Source: Limosilactobacillus sp.
Lineage (GTDB): Bacteria > Bacillota > Bacilli > Lactobacillales > Lactobacillaceae
Assembly: GCA_030530845.1 (NCBI GenBank)
Contig: JAUMUE010000013.1
Coordinates: 1-41,274, forward strand
Direction: 5' to 3'
DNA: 41,274 nt
The notes under the pieces: generated by a model
What the model was told of the DNA's origin: nothing
Seen by the model: only the letters and a program-made list of their open reading frames with translations
The model's database searches: none
In this document: piece after piece, positions 29,823 through 39,105 of the stretch
Position numbering within the stretch: the stretch's first letter is position 1
Layout: each line of letters starts with the position of its first letter
Made by a program: the position numbers and the translations under genes

Positions 29823-32144
29823 TTAGCTATTTTGTTCGTCGTCTGGTTGCTTAAAGACTTCACGTGGCTTAGAACCATTGGCTGGTCCAATGTAGCCCCG
29901 CATTTCCAGGTCGTCGATAATTCGTGCGGCCCGGTTGTAACCAATCCGGAAGCGCCGTTGAATCAATGAAGTGGAGGCCTTTTGCTCATCTACCACAAAC
30001 TTGAGGGCTTCAGAGAAGAGTTCATCCTCATCATCTTGTTGTTCTTCGGTCGCAATTTCTTGATCCGTAACAACCATACTTTCATCATATTCAGCTGGTT
30101 GTTCTTCTTTGATGTAATCCACCACTGACTCGACGTCACGGTCAGAGATGAAGGCACCTTGGACACGGGTTGGCTTGTTTTGGTCAATTGGTTCAAAGAG
30201 CATATCCCCGCGACCAAGCAGCTTTTCCGCACCATTGGTATCAAGGATCGTCCGGGAGTCAATCCCACTGGAAACTGCGAAGGCAATCCGTGATGGAACG
30301 TTGGCCTTGATCAAACCAGTGATGACGTCAACAGATGGACGCTGGGTGGCGAGAATCATGTGGATCCCGGCAGCCCGACCCATTTGTGCGATCCGGACAA
30401 TCGCATCTTCCACGTCGTTTGAGACGGTCATCATCAAGTCGGCCAATTCGTCAACGACTACCAGGATCAGTGGCAGAGTTGGTTGCTCAGTACTCCCCTC
30501 GTGTTCGTTGTTTTCTTGGACCATCTTATTGTATCCGGCTAAGTTGCGGACACCAAATTTAGAGAAGAGTTCGTAGCGCCGTTCCATTTCACCCACGACC
30601 TTACCCAGTGCACGGGCAGCCTTTTTGGGTTCAGATACCACCGGACTCAGCAAGTGGGGAATCCCGTTGTAGACACTCAATTCCACCTTCTTGGGGTCGA
30701 TCAAGAGTAACTTTACTTGGTGGGGCTTGGCCTTGAGCAAGATACTAGTCAAAATCACGTTGATAGCAACAGACTTACCAGAACCGGTCGCACCCGCAAT
30801 CAGCAAGTGGGGCATTTTGGTGAGGTCCGCCATTTCGACATCCCCGGTAACTTTCCGACCCAGTGGAACATTCAGTGGGTGGTCGTCGCGAGGGGCTGAT
30901 TCGAACATGTTAGCAAAACCAACCGTGGCGATTTGTTTGTTAGGAACTTCAATCCCAATCAAGGACTTCCCAGGAATTGGTGCTTCAATCCGGATATCCT
31001 TAGCGGCCAGGGCTAATGCCAGGTCATCGGCTAAGTGGGTAATCCGACTCACCTTCACCCCGACAGCGGGACGCAATTCGTACTTGGTAACGGATGGACC
31101 CAGGTTAACATTTTCTACCGTGGCTTCCACACCAAATGATTGGAGCGTCTTTTGCAGGATGGTGGTACTTTCCTTAATTGAATCGAGGTCCTCTTTTTGG
31201 GATTGAGCTTCCACTTTGGTCAAAAGATCCAGTGGTGGGAGCTTGTAATCCTTGTCCTCTTGCGCAGTTACACCGGCAAGGGGTACATCGTCAGACTTCT
31301 TCGTTTCTTCCTTGACCGGTGCAGGTTTTGTATCACCCAAGTTACTACTTGCGACCGTGATCTTTGGTGACGGCGCTGGTAATGGCTTAGATACTTCCAT
31401 CCGTTCTTTCCGGTCAGCAACCGGTTCGGGCAAGTCCTTTTCTTCAATCAACGGTTTGGTATTGTCCATCGTGTTGATTGTCGGATTAACTGCTGGTCGG
31501 TCAGCGTATTCACGTGCTGCATCCCCGGCCTTGGCCAATCCTGACCCCACCTTTTTGATTTGCACACCAATGAAGCTCAAGAACTTGCGCCATGGCAATG
31601 CGAAGAAGACCACAACACCGACGATCATGAGAAGCCATGCGAATACCGCGGTTCCAATGTGGTCAACCAGCATGTTGCTGAATGCGTAGAGGTACGCCCC
31701 CAGCATCCCACCACCGATTTGGACAGTCGAGTCGCCGTTGAAGATCGCCTTACCAATGTGGTTCCAGGTGACGCCGACGATATTAGAGTGGATGTTAATG
31801 GAATTAAACATCAAAACGTGCAACCACATCAAAAGTCCGATGTAGGTCAAAAAGTAACCGATGATCCAGCGCATCTTCAGCCGTGGTGACTTGGCGAAAA
31901 AGGTGTAGGACAAAGAAAACAGCATTACCGTCACGATTGCTACGGCATAGCTAGTACCAAAGAGGAGTTTGAAGCAGTTTGCGATCAGCACACCGAGCGC
32001 ACCCAGGCCAGTAATCCCCAGCAGCATCAATAATGTCACGATAATTCCGACTAAGTTATTGATCAACCGTGCGTCTGTCTTGCTTGTCGTCTTGCGAGCA
32101 CGATTGCTTGGGCGCCGTGGCGATGAGCGTTTCTTTCGCGCCAT
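29823..32144 (-). CDS. ftsK: DNA translocase FtsK/SpoIIIE
   Basis: A 773-aa septal DNA pump that clears chromosome ends during division. Four transmembrane helices (about residues 25-190) are followed by a Pro/Lys-rich linker, and an alpha-beta RecA-like motor with Walker [14 protein letters not shown] (near residue 450) and Walker [16 protein letters not shown]. The C-terminal gamma winged helix ([20 protein letters not shown]) reads polar DNA motifs. Length is close to Bacillus SpoIIIE/SftA-type proteins with membrane anchor. TAAGGAGGAG precedes the start. Confidence 0.96.
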   Translation of the reverse strand: MARKKRSSPRRPSNRARKTTSKTDARLINNLVGIIVTLLMLLGITGLGALGVLIANCFKLLFGTSYAVAIVTVMLFSLSYTFFAKSPRLKMRWIIGYFLTYIGLLMWLHVLMFNSINIHSNIVGVTWNHIGKAIFNGDSTVQIGGGMLGAYLYAFSNMLVDHIGTAVFAWLLMIVGVVVFFALPWRKFLSFIGVQIKKVGSGLAKAGDAAREYADRPAVNPTINTMDNTKPLIEEKDLPEPVADRKERMEVSKPLPAPSPKITVASSNLGDTKPAPVKEETKKSDDVPLAGVTAQEDKDYKLPPLDLLTKVEAQSQKEDLDSIKESTTILQKTLQSFGVEATVENVNLGPSVTKYELRPAVGVKVSRITHLADDLALALAAKDIRIEAPIPGKSLIGIEVPNKQIATVGFANMFESAPRDDHPLNVPLGRKVTGDVEMADLTKMPHLLIAGATGSGKSVAINVILTSILLKAKPHQVKLLLIDPKKVELSVYNGIPHLLSPVVSEPKKAARALGKVVGEMERRYELFSKFGVRNLAGYNKMVQENNEHEGSTEQPTLPLILVVVDELADLMMTVSNDVEDAIVRIAQMGRAAGIHMILATQRPSVDVITGLIKANVPSRIAFAVSSGIDSRTILDTNGAEKLLGRGDMLFEPIDQNKPTRVQGAFISDRDVESVVDYIKEEQPAEYDESMVVTDQEIATEEQQDDEDELFSEALKFVVDEQKASTSLIQRRFRIGYNRAARIIDDLEMRGYIGPANGSKPREVFKQPDDEQNS

Positions 32145-32157
32145 AATTTACTCCTCC

Positions 32158-32667
32158 TTATTTTAATTTATCATTTTCATACGTGTGAACCCGTGCCAGC
32201 TTAGGAAAACCTTGTTGGCGCAGCGCTTCGTAAATCACGATAGCCGCGGTGTTGGACAGGTTCAATGCGCGGATGTTGTCATCATTTTGTGGGATCCGCA
32301 TCGCATTGTCTGGGTACTTGCGCATGAATTGTTCTGGCAAACCAGTCGTCTCCTTACCGAATAAGAAGTAGTGGTCACCGTCTTCAGTGTAGTCAACATC
32401 GGTGTAGTCGTGGTTAGCGAACTTGGACACGATGTAGAGCTTGTTCATATCTGGAATTGTCTCCAAAAATGATGGCAGATCTTCGTGGTAGGTAATCTTG
32501 ACCTTGTCCCAGTAGTCAAGTCCCGCCCGCTTCATGTGCTTATCATCGGTGGAAAATCCCAGTGGCTTAATTAAATGCAATTCAGTGTTGGTGCCGGCGC
32601 AGGTCCGGGCAATGTTCCCAGTGTTTGCGGGAAACAGTGGTTCAAATAATACAATATGGTTAGTCAT
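32158..32667 (-). CDS. trmL: tRNA (cytidine/uridine-34-2'-O)-methyltransferase TrmL
   Basis: A 169-aa SPOUT methyltransferase that 2'-O-methylates the wobble base of certain tRNA-Leu. The knot motifs NTGNIARTCAGT near the N-terminus, FLFGKETTGLPEQF in the middle and IPQNDDNIRALNLSNTAAI at the C-terminus are all present. It is a minimal SPOUT domain of usual length. AGGAGA lies 6 nt before the ATG. It is preceded by a leader containing a terminator, and ftsK follows 13 bp later. Confidence 0.95.
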   Translation of the reverse strand: MTNHIVLFEPLFPANTGNIARTCAGTNTELHLIKPLGFSTDDKHMKRAGLDYWDKVKITYHEDLPSFLETIPDMNKLYIVSKFANHDYTDVDYTEDGDHYFLFGKETTGLPEQFMRKYPDNAMRIPQNDDNIRALNLSNTAAIVIYEALRQQGFPKLARVHTYENDKLK

Positions 32668-32685
32668 AATATCTCCTATAGAAAC

Positions 32686-32727
32686 AAAAAAAGCAGGGTC
32701 TCGGTGTGGGCACGGCGAAACGCTGCT
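32686..32727 (-). terminator. Terminator hairpin in the trmL leader
   Basis: Minus strand: AGCAG/CTGCT plus GTTTCG/CGAGAC form a long stem with one C-C mismatch and a 12-nt loop, followed by seven T. It lies 20-60 bp before trmL, and would also stop read-through from rlmA. Confidence 0.85.
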
Positions 32728-32788
32728 TTAGTGAAGTACTCCTTAGTAACTGCTAACGAATCCGATATCAGCTACTAAACGATTTCTG
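32686..32788 (-). ncRNA. Structured leader or small RNA upstream of trmL, unidentified class
   Basis: A roughly 100-nt transcript is predicted from the promoter at 32795-32823 to the terminator at 32686. Its 5' half holds an imperfect stem (TTAGTA-GCT / AGC-AGT-TACTAA) and the segment AAGGAGTACTT. It does not match the riboswitch consensuses I can recall (T-box, preQ1, THF, SAM, purine, TPP, FMN, ZTP, fluoride). It could be an attenuator controlling trmL-ftsK or a free small RNA. Confidence 0.5.
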
Positions 32789-32794
32789 AAAAAT

Positions 32795-32823
32795 ATTCTA
32801 TCACTATTCAAATCGACGTGCAA
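32795..32823 (-). promoter_or_regulatory. Strong sigma-A promoter of the trmL leader
   Basis: Minus-strand TTGCAC, a 17-nt spacer and TAGAAT: ideal spacing and good boxes. The -35 box ends 4 bp after the rlmA stop codon. Start of transcription expected near 32788. Confidence 0.75.
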
Positions 32824-32826
32824 TTA

Positions 32827-33684
32827 TTATTTTGTCTTTTTTGCGGTCATGACGCTGACGTCAACGGTGATCCTGGTTAAGGCCTGTAAGTCTTCGTCCG
32901 TCAACTGCTTAGCTCCCCGTCCCCAGTGTAGCGGCGTCATCTCAACTAGTGGACGCTGCAAGCCATCTGGGATCGCAAATTGGTATTTCACCCGGTCAAC
33001 CTGACAGTCTGGGTAGTGTTTCTTAAAGAGGTCCACTACCTGCTGATTGTCGTAGCTCGACTTTCCTTGGTCGGTCCCATACAGCATTGTCCGTAACTCA
33101 GCCAGGTAGTCAGAGTTTGGCACAACCTTGATGACCGTCCCACCAGGCTTCGTCACGCGAGCAAATTCGTGGTAGTCAGACGGAGAGAAAATTTCAACCA
33201 GCGCATCAAAACTTTCATTATTAAATGGCACTTGGCGGAGATCAGCCACGCAGAAGAATGCATCCATCCCAAGCTGAGTCGCCAGTGTGATCCCGGGTTT
33301 GGAAATATCGAATCCGACCATGATGTCATTGCAGTCTTCACGAATCTCCTGCAGTTGTTTCAGTGGCGTCCCCTCACCTGTCCCGACATCGAGGATCGTT
33401 AATTTTTCATCCGGTAAATTGTCAGCAATCTTTTCGACAATCGGTTTGAATAATCCGGCCTCGATCAATTGACGGCGATAGAGAAACATCTCACGTCCGT
33501 ATTCCGTATCCGCAGCTCCGTTCAAGAAGTGCAGGTAGCCATGGCGGTTGAAGTCGATCCGGTGTCCGTTTTGGCAAACGATACTATTGTCGACCACCTC
33601 TTGCATTGGCATCTGACAGCTTGGGCAGCGGAAGAGGTCGATATGTTCTTGGACAAATTTTCTTTGTCGTTCACTTTTTTTCAT
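32827..33684 (-). CDS. rlmA: 23S rRNA (guanine-N1)-methyltransferase RlmA family
   Basis: A 285-aa enzyme with an N-terminal zinc-ribbon (CPSC and CQNGH ligands, residues about 17-40) and a class I SAM fold (ILDVGTGEGTP). These are the hallmarks of RlmA(I)/RlmA(II), which methylate G745 or G748 in 23S rRNA helix 35. Gram-positive members usually modify G748, but the exact site cannot be told here. The start MKKSERQRKF has AGGAG 10 nt upstream; a longer frame would lack a ribosome binding site. It is divergent from the lactonase gene. Confidence 0.9.
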   Translation of the reverse strand: MKKSERQRKFVQEHIDLFRCPSCQMPMQEVVDNSIVCQNGHRIDFNRHGYLHFLNGAADTEYGREMFLYRRQLIEAGLFKPIVEKIADNLPDEKLTILDVGTGEGTPLKQLQEIREDCNDIMVGFDISKPGITLATQLGMDAFFCVADLRQVPFNNESFDALVEIFSPSDYHEFARVTKPGGTVIKVVPNSDYLAELRTMLYGTDQGKSSYDNQQVVDLFKKHYPDCQVDRVKYQFAIPDGLQRPLVEMTPLHWGRGAKQLTDEDLQALTRITVDVSVMTAKKTK

Positions 33685-33789
33685 AATTTCAATTCTCCTA
33701 ATATCTTCCATAATATTTTAGCACAGGCTTTTATTAATCAACATTCCTTGGTATCATTGAAGTAAGCACTTTCAAAGGAGGAAATAGTT

Positions 33790-34815
33790 TTGACTGAACA
33801 ATTTTTGATTGGTACATATACAAAGAAGGAAAGTAAAGGTGCCTACATGGTGACCTTAGACACTGACAAGGGTGAATTGAAGGATGTTGAATTAGCCATC
33901 CCTTCACAAAAGCCTGCATACCTGCAAGTTGGCCCTAAGCAACGTGTGTACGCAATCAAGCAAGTCGACGATCAAGCCGGTGTTGCTTCATACAACATGG
34001 TGGACGGCAAGGCCGAAACCATTAGTACTTTCTTGGAGGAAGGACCTGCTCCTGCTTACGTTGGTTTAGACGAACAACGCCACCTGCTTTACAGTGCAAA
34101 CTACCACACTGCAAAGACTCAAGTATTCAAGGTTGCTGAAGATGGCGCATTGACCCTGGTTGATTCTGTAACCCACCAAGGTGAAACTGGCCCAGAACCT
34201 GAACAAGATGCACCTCACGCACACTACGCTGACCTCACTCCCGACCAACGTTTGATCGTTTGTGACCTCGGTATGGACCTGATTGTCGTTTACGACGTTT
34301 CTGATGAAGGTAAGTTGACCGCCGTTTCCCGATTCAAGTTTGAACCAGGATTCGGTACCCGTCACCTGATCTTCCATCCAAATGGCAAGTACGTTTACGT
34401 GCTCGGTGAACTTTCCAGCAAGCTCGCGGTTCTCAAGTACAACGATGCTGACGCAAGCTTCGAACACCTGCAAACTATCAAGACCATCCCCGCCGACTGG
34501 ACCGCTCATAACGGTGCTGCCGCTATCCGGATGTCAAAGGATGGCAAGTTCATCTACACTTCAAACCGTGGTGAAAACACCATCGCAGTCTTTGAAGTAC
34601 AAGCTGACTTCACTGTTAAGCACATCCAATCAATCTCTACTGAAGGTGATTTCCCACGTGACTTCAACCTCAGCAGTGACGAATCTTACTTGGTAGCTTC
34701 AAACCAAAACACTGATAACCTGACATTATACAAGCGTGACGCCGAAACCGGTAAGTTGACCATGGTTCAAAAGGACGTTAAGTGCCCTGAACCTGTCTGT
34801 GTACAACGCTTCTAA
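33790..34815 (+). CDS. pgl: 6-phosphogluconolactonase-type seven-bladed beta-propeller lactonase
   Basis: A 341-aa lactonase-family protein (YkgB/Pgl type) that probably hydrolyses 6-phosphogluconolactone in the oxidative pentose phosphate or phosphoketolase route. Blade-like repeats recur (GTRHLIFHPNGKYVYVLGE, IRMSKDGKFIYTSNRGENTI, DFNLSSDESYLVASNQNTDN). The start is a TTG at 33790, set by AAAGGAGG with an 8-nt spacer. It is a single gene with a terminator. Codon choice (many GAA, AAG, AAC, ACC) looks strongly optimised, suggesting high expression, in line with a heterofermentative metabolism. Confidence 0.92.
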   Translation: MTEQFLIGTYTKKESKGAYMVTLDTDKGELKDVELAIPSQKPAYLQVGPKQRVYAIKQVDDQAGVASYNMVDGKAETISTFLEEGPAPAYVGLDEQRHLLYSANYHTAKTQVFKVAEDGALTLVDSVTHQGETGPEPEQDAPHAHYADLTPDQRLIVCDLGMDLIVVYDVSDEGKLTAVSRFKFEPGFGTRHLIFHPNGKYVYVLGELSSKLAVLKYNDADASFEHLQTIKTIPADWTAHNGAAAIRMSKDGKFIYTSNRGENTIAVFEVQADFTVKHIQSISTEGDFPRDFNLSSDESYLVASNQNTDNLTLYKRDAETGKLTMVQKDVKCPEPVCVQRF

Positions 34816-34819
34816 TATT

Positions 34820-34851
34820 AAAAGAGATCGGAAAATTTCCGGTCTCTTTTT
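34820..34851 (+). terminator. Terminator of the lactonase gene
   Basis: AAAGAGATCGGAAA and TTTCCGGTCTCTTTTT pair in a 13-bp stem with one G-T pair, and a T-run follows. It lies between the converging lactonase and RluD-type genes and may stop transcripts from both sides. Confidence 0.88.
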
Positions 34852-34855
34852 AGGT

Positions 34856-35752
34856 TTAAAGTGATTTTGCTTGTAATGCCTGTTTGAAGTCATCTGGTAC
34901 CGGCGCAGTCACGGTAATCCATTCTCGCTTAAATGGGCTGTAGAACTGCATCCAGTAACAGTGCAATGCTTGCCGGTCAATCAGCTTGTTGTCCGGAGCC
35001 CCATACATCGAGTCACCCACCAGCGGATGTCCGAGGTATGAGAAGTGGACACGGATTTGGTGGGTCCGGCCAGTGTGGAGGCGGATCTTGACAAGTGAAC
35101 TCTCCTCCCCCGCCTCTTTCAACCAGTATTCGGTCACGGACGGCTTGCCATCAGCTGCCACCATCCGCTTGACGAAGGAATCCGGATCACGCCGAATTGC
35201 AGCGTCAATGTAACCATGCGTCGTTGCGATCTTGCCTGATACTAAGGCGTAGTAGTTCTTCTTGACTTCATGGCGTTTGAGCGCACGGTCGATCACCGCA
35301 TGTGCGAACCGGTGCTTGGGAAAGACCACTAATCCACTCGTATCCTTGTCCAACCGGGTTGCCACGTGTGTAACCTGGTTTTCGTAGTTTTGGACCCGGT
35401 AGTAGTGCTTGACACGGTTGACCAGGCTGTCTGGTACCTCAACATTGTGGGCTGGTACGGTTGCTACACCCGCAGACTTATTGATGACCAGGAAATCATC
35501 GTCTTCGTATGCGATGTTGATTGGTGCATCAAATTCGTCGACGTGGTCATTGGCTTCTTCGGGTGGGATGACGATTGAGAAGGTGTCACCCGGATTAACA
35601 ATATCGATCGCCCACTTTTCTTCGTCGTTGATCATCATCTTCCCACCGTGGAAAATGACGACCTTCATCAGTGAACTCGTCACCCCGTTCATCTTCAACG
35701 CCGACCGTAATTTCCGTGGCGTCTCATGGTTGTATTGCCATGTAAACTTCAT
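34856..35752 (-). CDS. RluA/RluD-family pseudouridine synthase (YjbO-like)
   Basis: A 298-aa RNA pseudouridine synthase. The catalytic Asp motif is ATRLDKDTSGLV, and the RNA-contact motif is RLHTGRTHQIRVHF. An N-terminal S4-like segment is replaced by a short region starting MKFTWQY. Synteny with nadK and relQ matches yjbM-yjbN-yjbO of Bacillus, so it is YjbO-like; whether the target is 23S rRNA or tRNA cannot be told. The start overlaps the nadK stop by one base. Confidence 0.93.
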   Translation of the reverse strand: MKFTWQYNHETPRKLRSALKMNGVTSSLMKVVIFHGGKMMINDEEKWAIDIVNPGDTFSIVIPPEEANDHVDEFDAPINIAYEDDDFLVINKSAGVATVPAHNVEVPDSLVNRVKHYYRVQNYENQVTHVATRLDKDTSGLVVFPKHRFAHAVIDRALKRHEVKKNYYALVSGKIATTHGYIDAAIRRDPDSFVKRMVAADGKPSVTEYWLKEAGEESSLVKIRLHTGRTHQIRVHFSYLGHPLVGDSMYGAPDNKLIDRQALHCYWMQFYSPFKREWITVTAPVPDDFKQALQAKSL

Positions 35753-36567
35753 TACTTAGCACCGCCGATGAAGGAATCTTTGACACGGTTCCAGAAGTTG
35801 TTGTGACGGTATTGGGCAAATGAAATCCGCTTATCCGAAACTTGGTAAGTGACTTCTACCAGGTGGCGATCACCTTTTTCATTTTTCTGACGCATCTGCT
35901 CACGGTCACAAGTGATCACGTGGTCATTGTCATCACGCAAGCGCAGCATTAACTTAGCGTCTGAACCGAAGATAATTGGTGAACCCAAAGTACGGAAGAC
36001 CCGGTTGTTGAGTGAGGCCATTTCCGCCAGTTGGAATCCAATGCTGGTTGGGTCCATGATCGCACCACCCACGGACTTGTTGTAGGCGGTAGATCCGGTT
36101 GGCGTTGAGATACATAATCCGTCCCCACGGAAATTTTCGAAGAGTTGGTTGTTAATGTAGACGTCACACACCATCGTCTTGGTAATATTACGGACAGTGG
36201 ATTCATTCAATGCGACAAAGTTTTCCACTGATCCGTCAGAATAAACTGCGTGCATGTCCAACAATGGGTATGAAACTGATTGACCACTGTCTTGTACCAG
36301 TGAGTCGACCAGGTCATCAATTTCGAAGTTGCGCCAGTCAGTGTAAAACCCTAAGTGACCAGTGTGAATACCAACGAAGCGAACCCGGTCTAGTGAGTCG
36401 ATGTAGTGGTGGAAAGCTGACAGCAGCGTCCCATCCCCGCCAATCGTGATCACGACTTCTGGTTGATCATCATCGTATTCCAGTCCGGCCCGTTCAATTT
36501 CGTCACGCAACAACTTGGTTACGCGTTGTGATTCGGACGTTTCGTTATTGAAAATTCCAATCTTCAT
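35752..36567 (-). CDS. nadK: NAD kinase
   Basis: A 271-aa inorganic polyphosphate/ATP-NAD kinase making NADP from NAD. The GGDGTLL motif is at residues 43-49, the NE motif at LNESTVRN, and the glycine-rich [18 protein letters not shown] motif is complete. Length is that of Firmicutes enzymes (about 265-270). It lies in a tight operon: 3 bp after relQ and overlapping the pseudouridine synthase gene by one base. Confidence 0.97.
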   Translation of the reverse strand: MKIGIFNNETSESQRVTKLLRDEIERAGLEYDDDQPEVVITIGGDGTLLSAFHHYIDSLDRVRFVGIHTGHLGFYTDWRNFEIDDLVDSLVQDSGQSVSYPLLDMHAVYSDGSVENFVALNESTVRNITKTMVCDVYINNQLFENFRGDGLCISTPTGSTAYNKSVGGAIMDPTSIGFQLAEMASLNNRVFRTLGSPIIFGSDAKLMLRLRDDNDHVITCDREQMRQKNEKGDRHLVEVTYQVSDKRISFAQYRHNNFWNRVKDSFIGGAK

Positions 36568-36570
36568 TTG

Positions 36571-37218
36571 CTACTCCTTCTCGTCATCCGGCTTGTCCAA
36601 GAACTTCTTGTATGAGAACAAGGTTTGGGCTTCTTGAATTTCTTCACGAATTTCTGACATTTCCTCATCCAGTTGGAAGGCTGCCTCTGCCGCTCTCTTC
36701 AGACGTGCTGACAATTCTTCAGGGAAATCTCCTTGGTACTTGTAGTTCAAGGAGTGTTCGATCGTGGCCCAGAAGTTCATCGCTAAGGTCCGGATCTGGA
36801 TTTCAACTAAAATCCGCTTCTCCCCAGTAATCAGCTGAACCGGATATTCGATCACAATGTGGTATGACCGATAACCGCTGGGCTTGACGTTAGAAATGTA
36901 ATCCCGTTCTTCCAGGATTGTCATATCAGTTCGTTGACGCAATAAATCCACGACTTCGTAGATATCTTCCACGAACTGACACATGATCCGAAGACCTGCG
37001 ATATCTTGCATGTCTTGTTCGAGACGGTCTTCTTGAACGTGACGGCGCACCATCTTTTCTTTGATGCTGTCAATTGGCTTTACCCGGCCCGTCACAAATT
37101 CAATGGTCGAGTGTTGCTCTGAGTCTTGATATTGCTTCCGCATCCCCCGCAACTTGACTTTTAGTTCATTAACGGCTTGTTGGTATGGCAATAAAAAGTT
37201 CTGCCAGTTTTCAATCAT
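36571..37218 (-). CDS. relQ: Small alarmone synthetase RelQ (GTP pyrophosphokinase)
   Basis: A 215-aa stand-alone (p)ppGpp synthetase with only the synthetase domain: ATP plus GDP or GTP to alarmone. Conserved RelQ motifs are FVTGRVKPIDSIKEK, DIAGLRIMCQF, SGYRSYHI and EIQIRTLAMNFWATIEHSLNYK. There is no HD hydrolase domain. The start at 37218 (MIENWQNFLLPYQ) is chosen because GGGAGG lies upstream and the N-terminus then aligns with Bacillus YjbM; an ATG 12 codons earlier has only a weak site. It is first gene of relQ-nadK-rluD. Confidence 0.95.
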   Translation of the reverse strand: MIENWQNFLLPYQQAVNELKVKLRGMRKQYQDSEQHSTIEFVTGRVKPIDSIKEKMVRRHVQEDRLEQDMQDIAGLRIMCQFVEDIYEVVDLLRQRTDMTILEERDYISNVKPSGYRSYHIVIEYPVQLITGEKRILVEIQIRTLAMNFWATIEHSLNYKYQGDFPEELSARLKRAAEAAFQLDEEMSEIREEIQEAQTLFSYKKFLDKPDDEKE

Positions 37219-37281
37219 ATCCGATCTAGCCTCCCGTAAAATCTCGATATTCATTTTATCATACTTCCCCAAAACTAGGGA

Positions 37282-37311
37282 TAATTAAGGCAAAGACATA
37301 TCTCTTTACAA
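37282..37311 (-). promoter_or_regulatory. Candidate promoter of relQ-nadK-rluD
   Basis: Minus-strand TTGTAA, 18-nt spacer and TAATTA lie about 65 bp before the preferred relQ start, in the divergent gap with yjbH. Confidence 0.45.
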
Positions 37312-37369
37312 ATTTAGATTGTTTTGTGAAAATACAGATAGCGTTAAAACTTTGAACGGAGGGTCCGTA

Positions 37370-38005
37370 ATGTTTGAGATTCACTTATTTGTGAACCCAG
37401 TAGGAATGCGTTGCTACAAGTGTGAACAAGATGTCTTGAGAGCAGACGAAAATTTGGATGCTAAAATCGACTATCAATTTGTCCCAATCTTCAGTATGCA
37501 GACTATTGAGGATACCTTAAATATCTATGGACTCGATCACCGGAGTATGGATGTTCGAGCTTCCGTATCAGATATCATGTACCAGGTCATTTTAGATTAC
37601 AAATCTGCTCTTTTCCAAGGCAAGCGCCGCGGACATCACTACCTGTTGGCGATGCAAAAAGAATTGCTTGATAAAGGCTGGAACTATTCTTCCGAACTGG
37701 CTTTTCGGATCGCAGAAGAGAGCGACCTCGATACAGAAATGTTTATGGAAGACCGCCACTCCGCTCTCGCCAAAAAGGCCTTTGAAGAGGATCAAGCAAT
37801 GACTACTTCACTGGGCATCACCGAAACCGGAACTGCAGTTGTCTATAATTCAAAAGAACCAGAATATGGCTACATTATTTCGAGCGTTGACTATGAATCC
37901 TTGATGAAGTCATATAATAACTTAGCTCTGCAACCTGAACCTAAGTCCTTCAAGAGTTTTGTTCAGATGTATCATTCAAACATCCGTATCATTAAGAGCA
38001 ATTAA
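37370..38005 (+). CDS. yjbH: DsbA-like thioredoxin-fold protein, YjbH-type ClpXP adaptor
   Basis: A 211-aa cytoplasmic protein of the DsbA/FrnE-like thioredoxin superfamily with an N-terminal CYKC (CxxC) motif and no signal peptide. In Bacillus, YjbH at the same chromosomal neighbourhood (near coiA, mecA, spx and relQ) delivers Spx to ClpXP. Here spx is 2 kb away, which supports the same role. The start MFEIHLF is set by GGAGGG 8 nt upstream; the longer frame begins without a site. Divergent from relQ. Some databases would label it dithiol-disulfide isomerase. Confidence 0.85.
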   Translation: MFEIHLFVNPVGMRCYKCEQDVLRADENLDAKIDYQFVPIFSMQTIEDTLNIYGLDHRSMDVRASVSDIMYQVILDYKSALFQGKRRGHHYLLAMQKELLDKGWNYSSELAFRIAEESDLDTEMFMEDRHSALAKKAFEEDQAMTTSLGITETGTAVVYNSKEPEYGYIISSVDYESLMKSYNNLALQPEPKSFKSFVQMYHSNIRIIKSN

Positions 38006-38013
38006 TTCATCAT

Positions 38014-38042
38014 CCACGTACTAATTGGTGCGTGGTTTTTTT
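38014..38042 (+). terminator. Terminator of yjbH
   Basis: CCACGTAC and GTGCGTGG pair around a short TAATTG loop, followed by seven T that overlap the coiA stop codon on the opposite strand. Confidence 0.85.
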
Positions 38043-39060
38043 ATGCCGACTTTTTGCTCACAGTCCGGATTGCGCGGTACTTGTCGTCGAGATTTTCAAA
38101 CCAGTGTGGATGTGTGATCAGTATGTAGGAGCGCTGGTACTTCATAATGATGCCGGCTGCGATGAGTTGCTGAGTAAAATCTGCGATAACCTGCTTGCGG
38201 GGTGTAGATTGCAGACACGTGAACTCTAACCACCATCCTTGACCTATTTGGATTAACATCCGTGACCACTCTGCAGCAGTCCAAGAAGAAAATAATGACC
38301 GCCTCGTGAGCACTATGACGACCGCGATCCGCCAATAGATTAGCTCTACTCTCATGGTCGGCCAAGTCGGAAAGTTATCGTGACACACTAACGGACAGTG
38401 CGCGAGTGGCTGCTGGATTTCGGATAGCGCACGCGATAAAAGCTGCAGGACTGATGGATCTGGGGTGGGCCGTGTAAGTGACACCGATTGATATTTGGTG
38501 GCCGCGCTGGCAAATGAACAGCGGTAATACTCGGTGTGGTACTCGAACTGCTTGGATTGGGTGTTCCAATAGATGAGCGCGGGACGGCCGCAGTGGTCCA
38601 TCTGTGTAAACTGCGCAGTCTTGGCCCGGGATAAGGAATGGCGATATGGCTTTCCGAGGGCCCAGACGAAGCGAATCCCCATCCGGCGATATCCATCGTT
38701 GCGTTCACGCAGTCTTGTCAGAGATAGTGGACTACACTGGAATTCCACCGCTGTGAGGACCCCGTGATCGGAAAAGAGGAGGTCTGGACGCTGGTGGATT
38801 TCACCCAAATACACCTCCATCTGTGGATCATACCCGTGCGCTCGCAGCCAATCAAAAATCTGCTGCTTGCCAAGGAGGTGCTCACTGGTCTCACCCTCAC
38901 TCACCGCACATTCCGCCCCTGGCAAATGCGCAAAGTGAGCGATCATCACCCTGCCCCTGCGCAATCGGACCGGGCTATCACACGCCGGACAGCGATAATC
39001 GTGGTTCGGCTGCGCATCCTTTGCAAATACTGCTTGTTGATTTTCATATGCAACTAACAA
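38041..39060 (-). CDS. coiA: Competence protein CoiA
   Basis: A 339-aa cytoplasmic competence protein, needed for natural transformation in streptococci and Bacillus and thought to act on incoming DNA. An N-terminal zinc-finger-like CPAC module (residues 24-27) is followed by a nuclease-like domain with a PD-(D/E)xK pattern (RPDLLF then AVEFQCS). The C-terminal half is less conserved. The start is a TTG inside a T-run, with GGAGGG 6 nt upstream. Its base composition is more GC-rich than its neighbours. The ribosome binding site and start lie in the mecA terminator. Confidence 0.9.
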   Translation of the reverse strand: MLVAYENQQAVFAKDAQPNHDYRCPACDSPVRLRRGRVMIAHFAHLPGAECAVSEGETSEHLLGKQQIFDWLRAHGYDPQMEVYLGEIHQRPDLLFSDHGVLTAVEFQCSPLSLTRLRERNDGYRRMGIRFVWALGKPYRHSLSRAKTAQFTQMDHCGRPALIYWNTQSKQFEYHTEYYRCSFASAATKYQSVSLTRPTPDPSVLQLLSRALSEIQQPLAHCPLVCHDNFPTWPTMRVELIYWRIAVVIVLTRRSLFSSWTAAEWSRMLIQIGQGWWLEFTCLQSTPRKQVIADFTQQLIAAGIIMKYQRSYILITHPHWFENLDDKYRAIRTVSKKSA

Positions 39061-39090
39061 AAAAATCCCTCCGCCATATATAGACGGAGG
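39058..39090 (-). terminator. mecA terminator overlapping the coiA ribosome binding site and start
   Basis: Minus strand: CCTCCGTC pairs with GGCGGAGG (one T-G pair, TATATAT loop), followed by GA and seven T. The 3' arm GGAGGG is the Shine-Dalgarno of coiA, and the T-run runs into its TTG start codon. Confidence 0.8.
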
Positions 39091-39105
39091 AATTTTCGTT
39101 TTGCA

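Noticed and set aside
32686..32788. trmL leader as a preQ1, THF, fluoride or ZTP riboswitch
   Set aside because: The conserved cores of these classes are missing; only the terminator is shared, so no class name was given.
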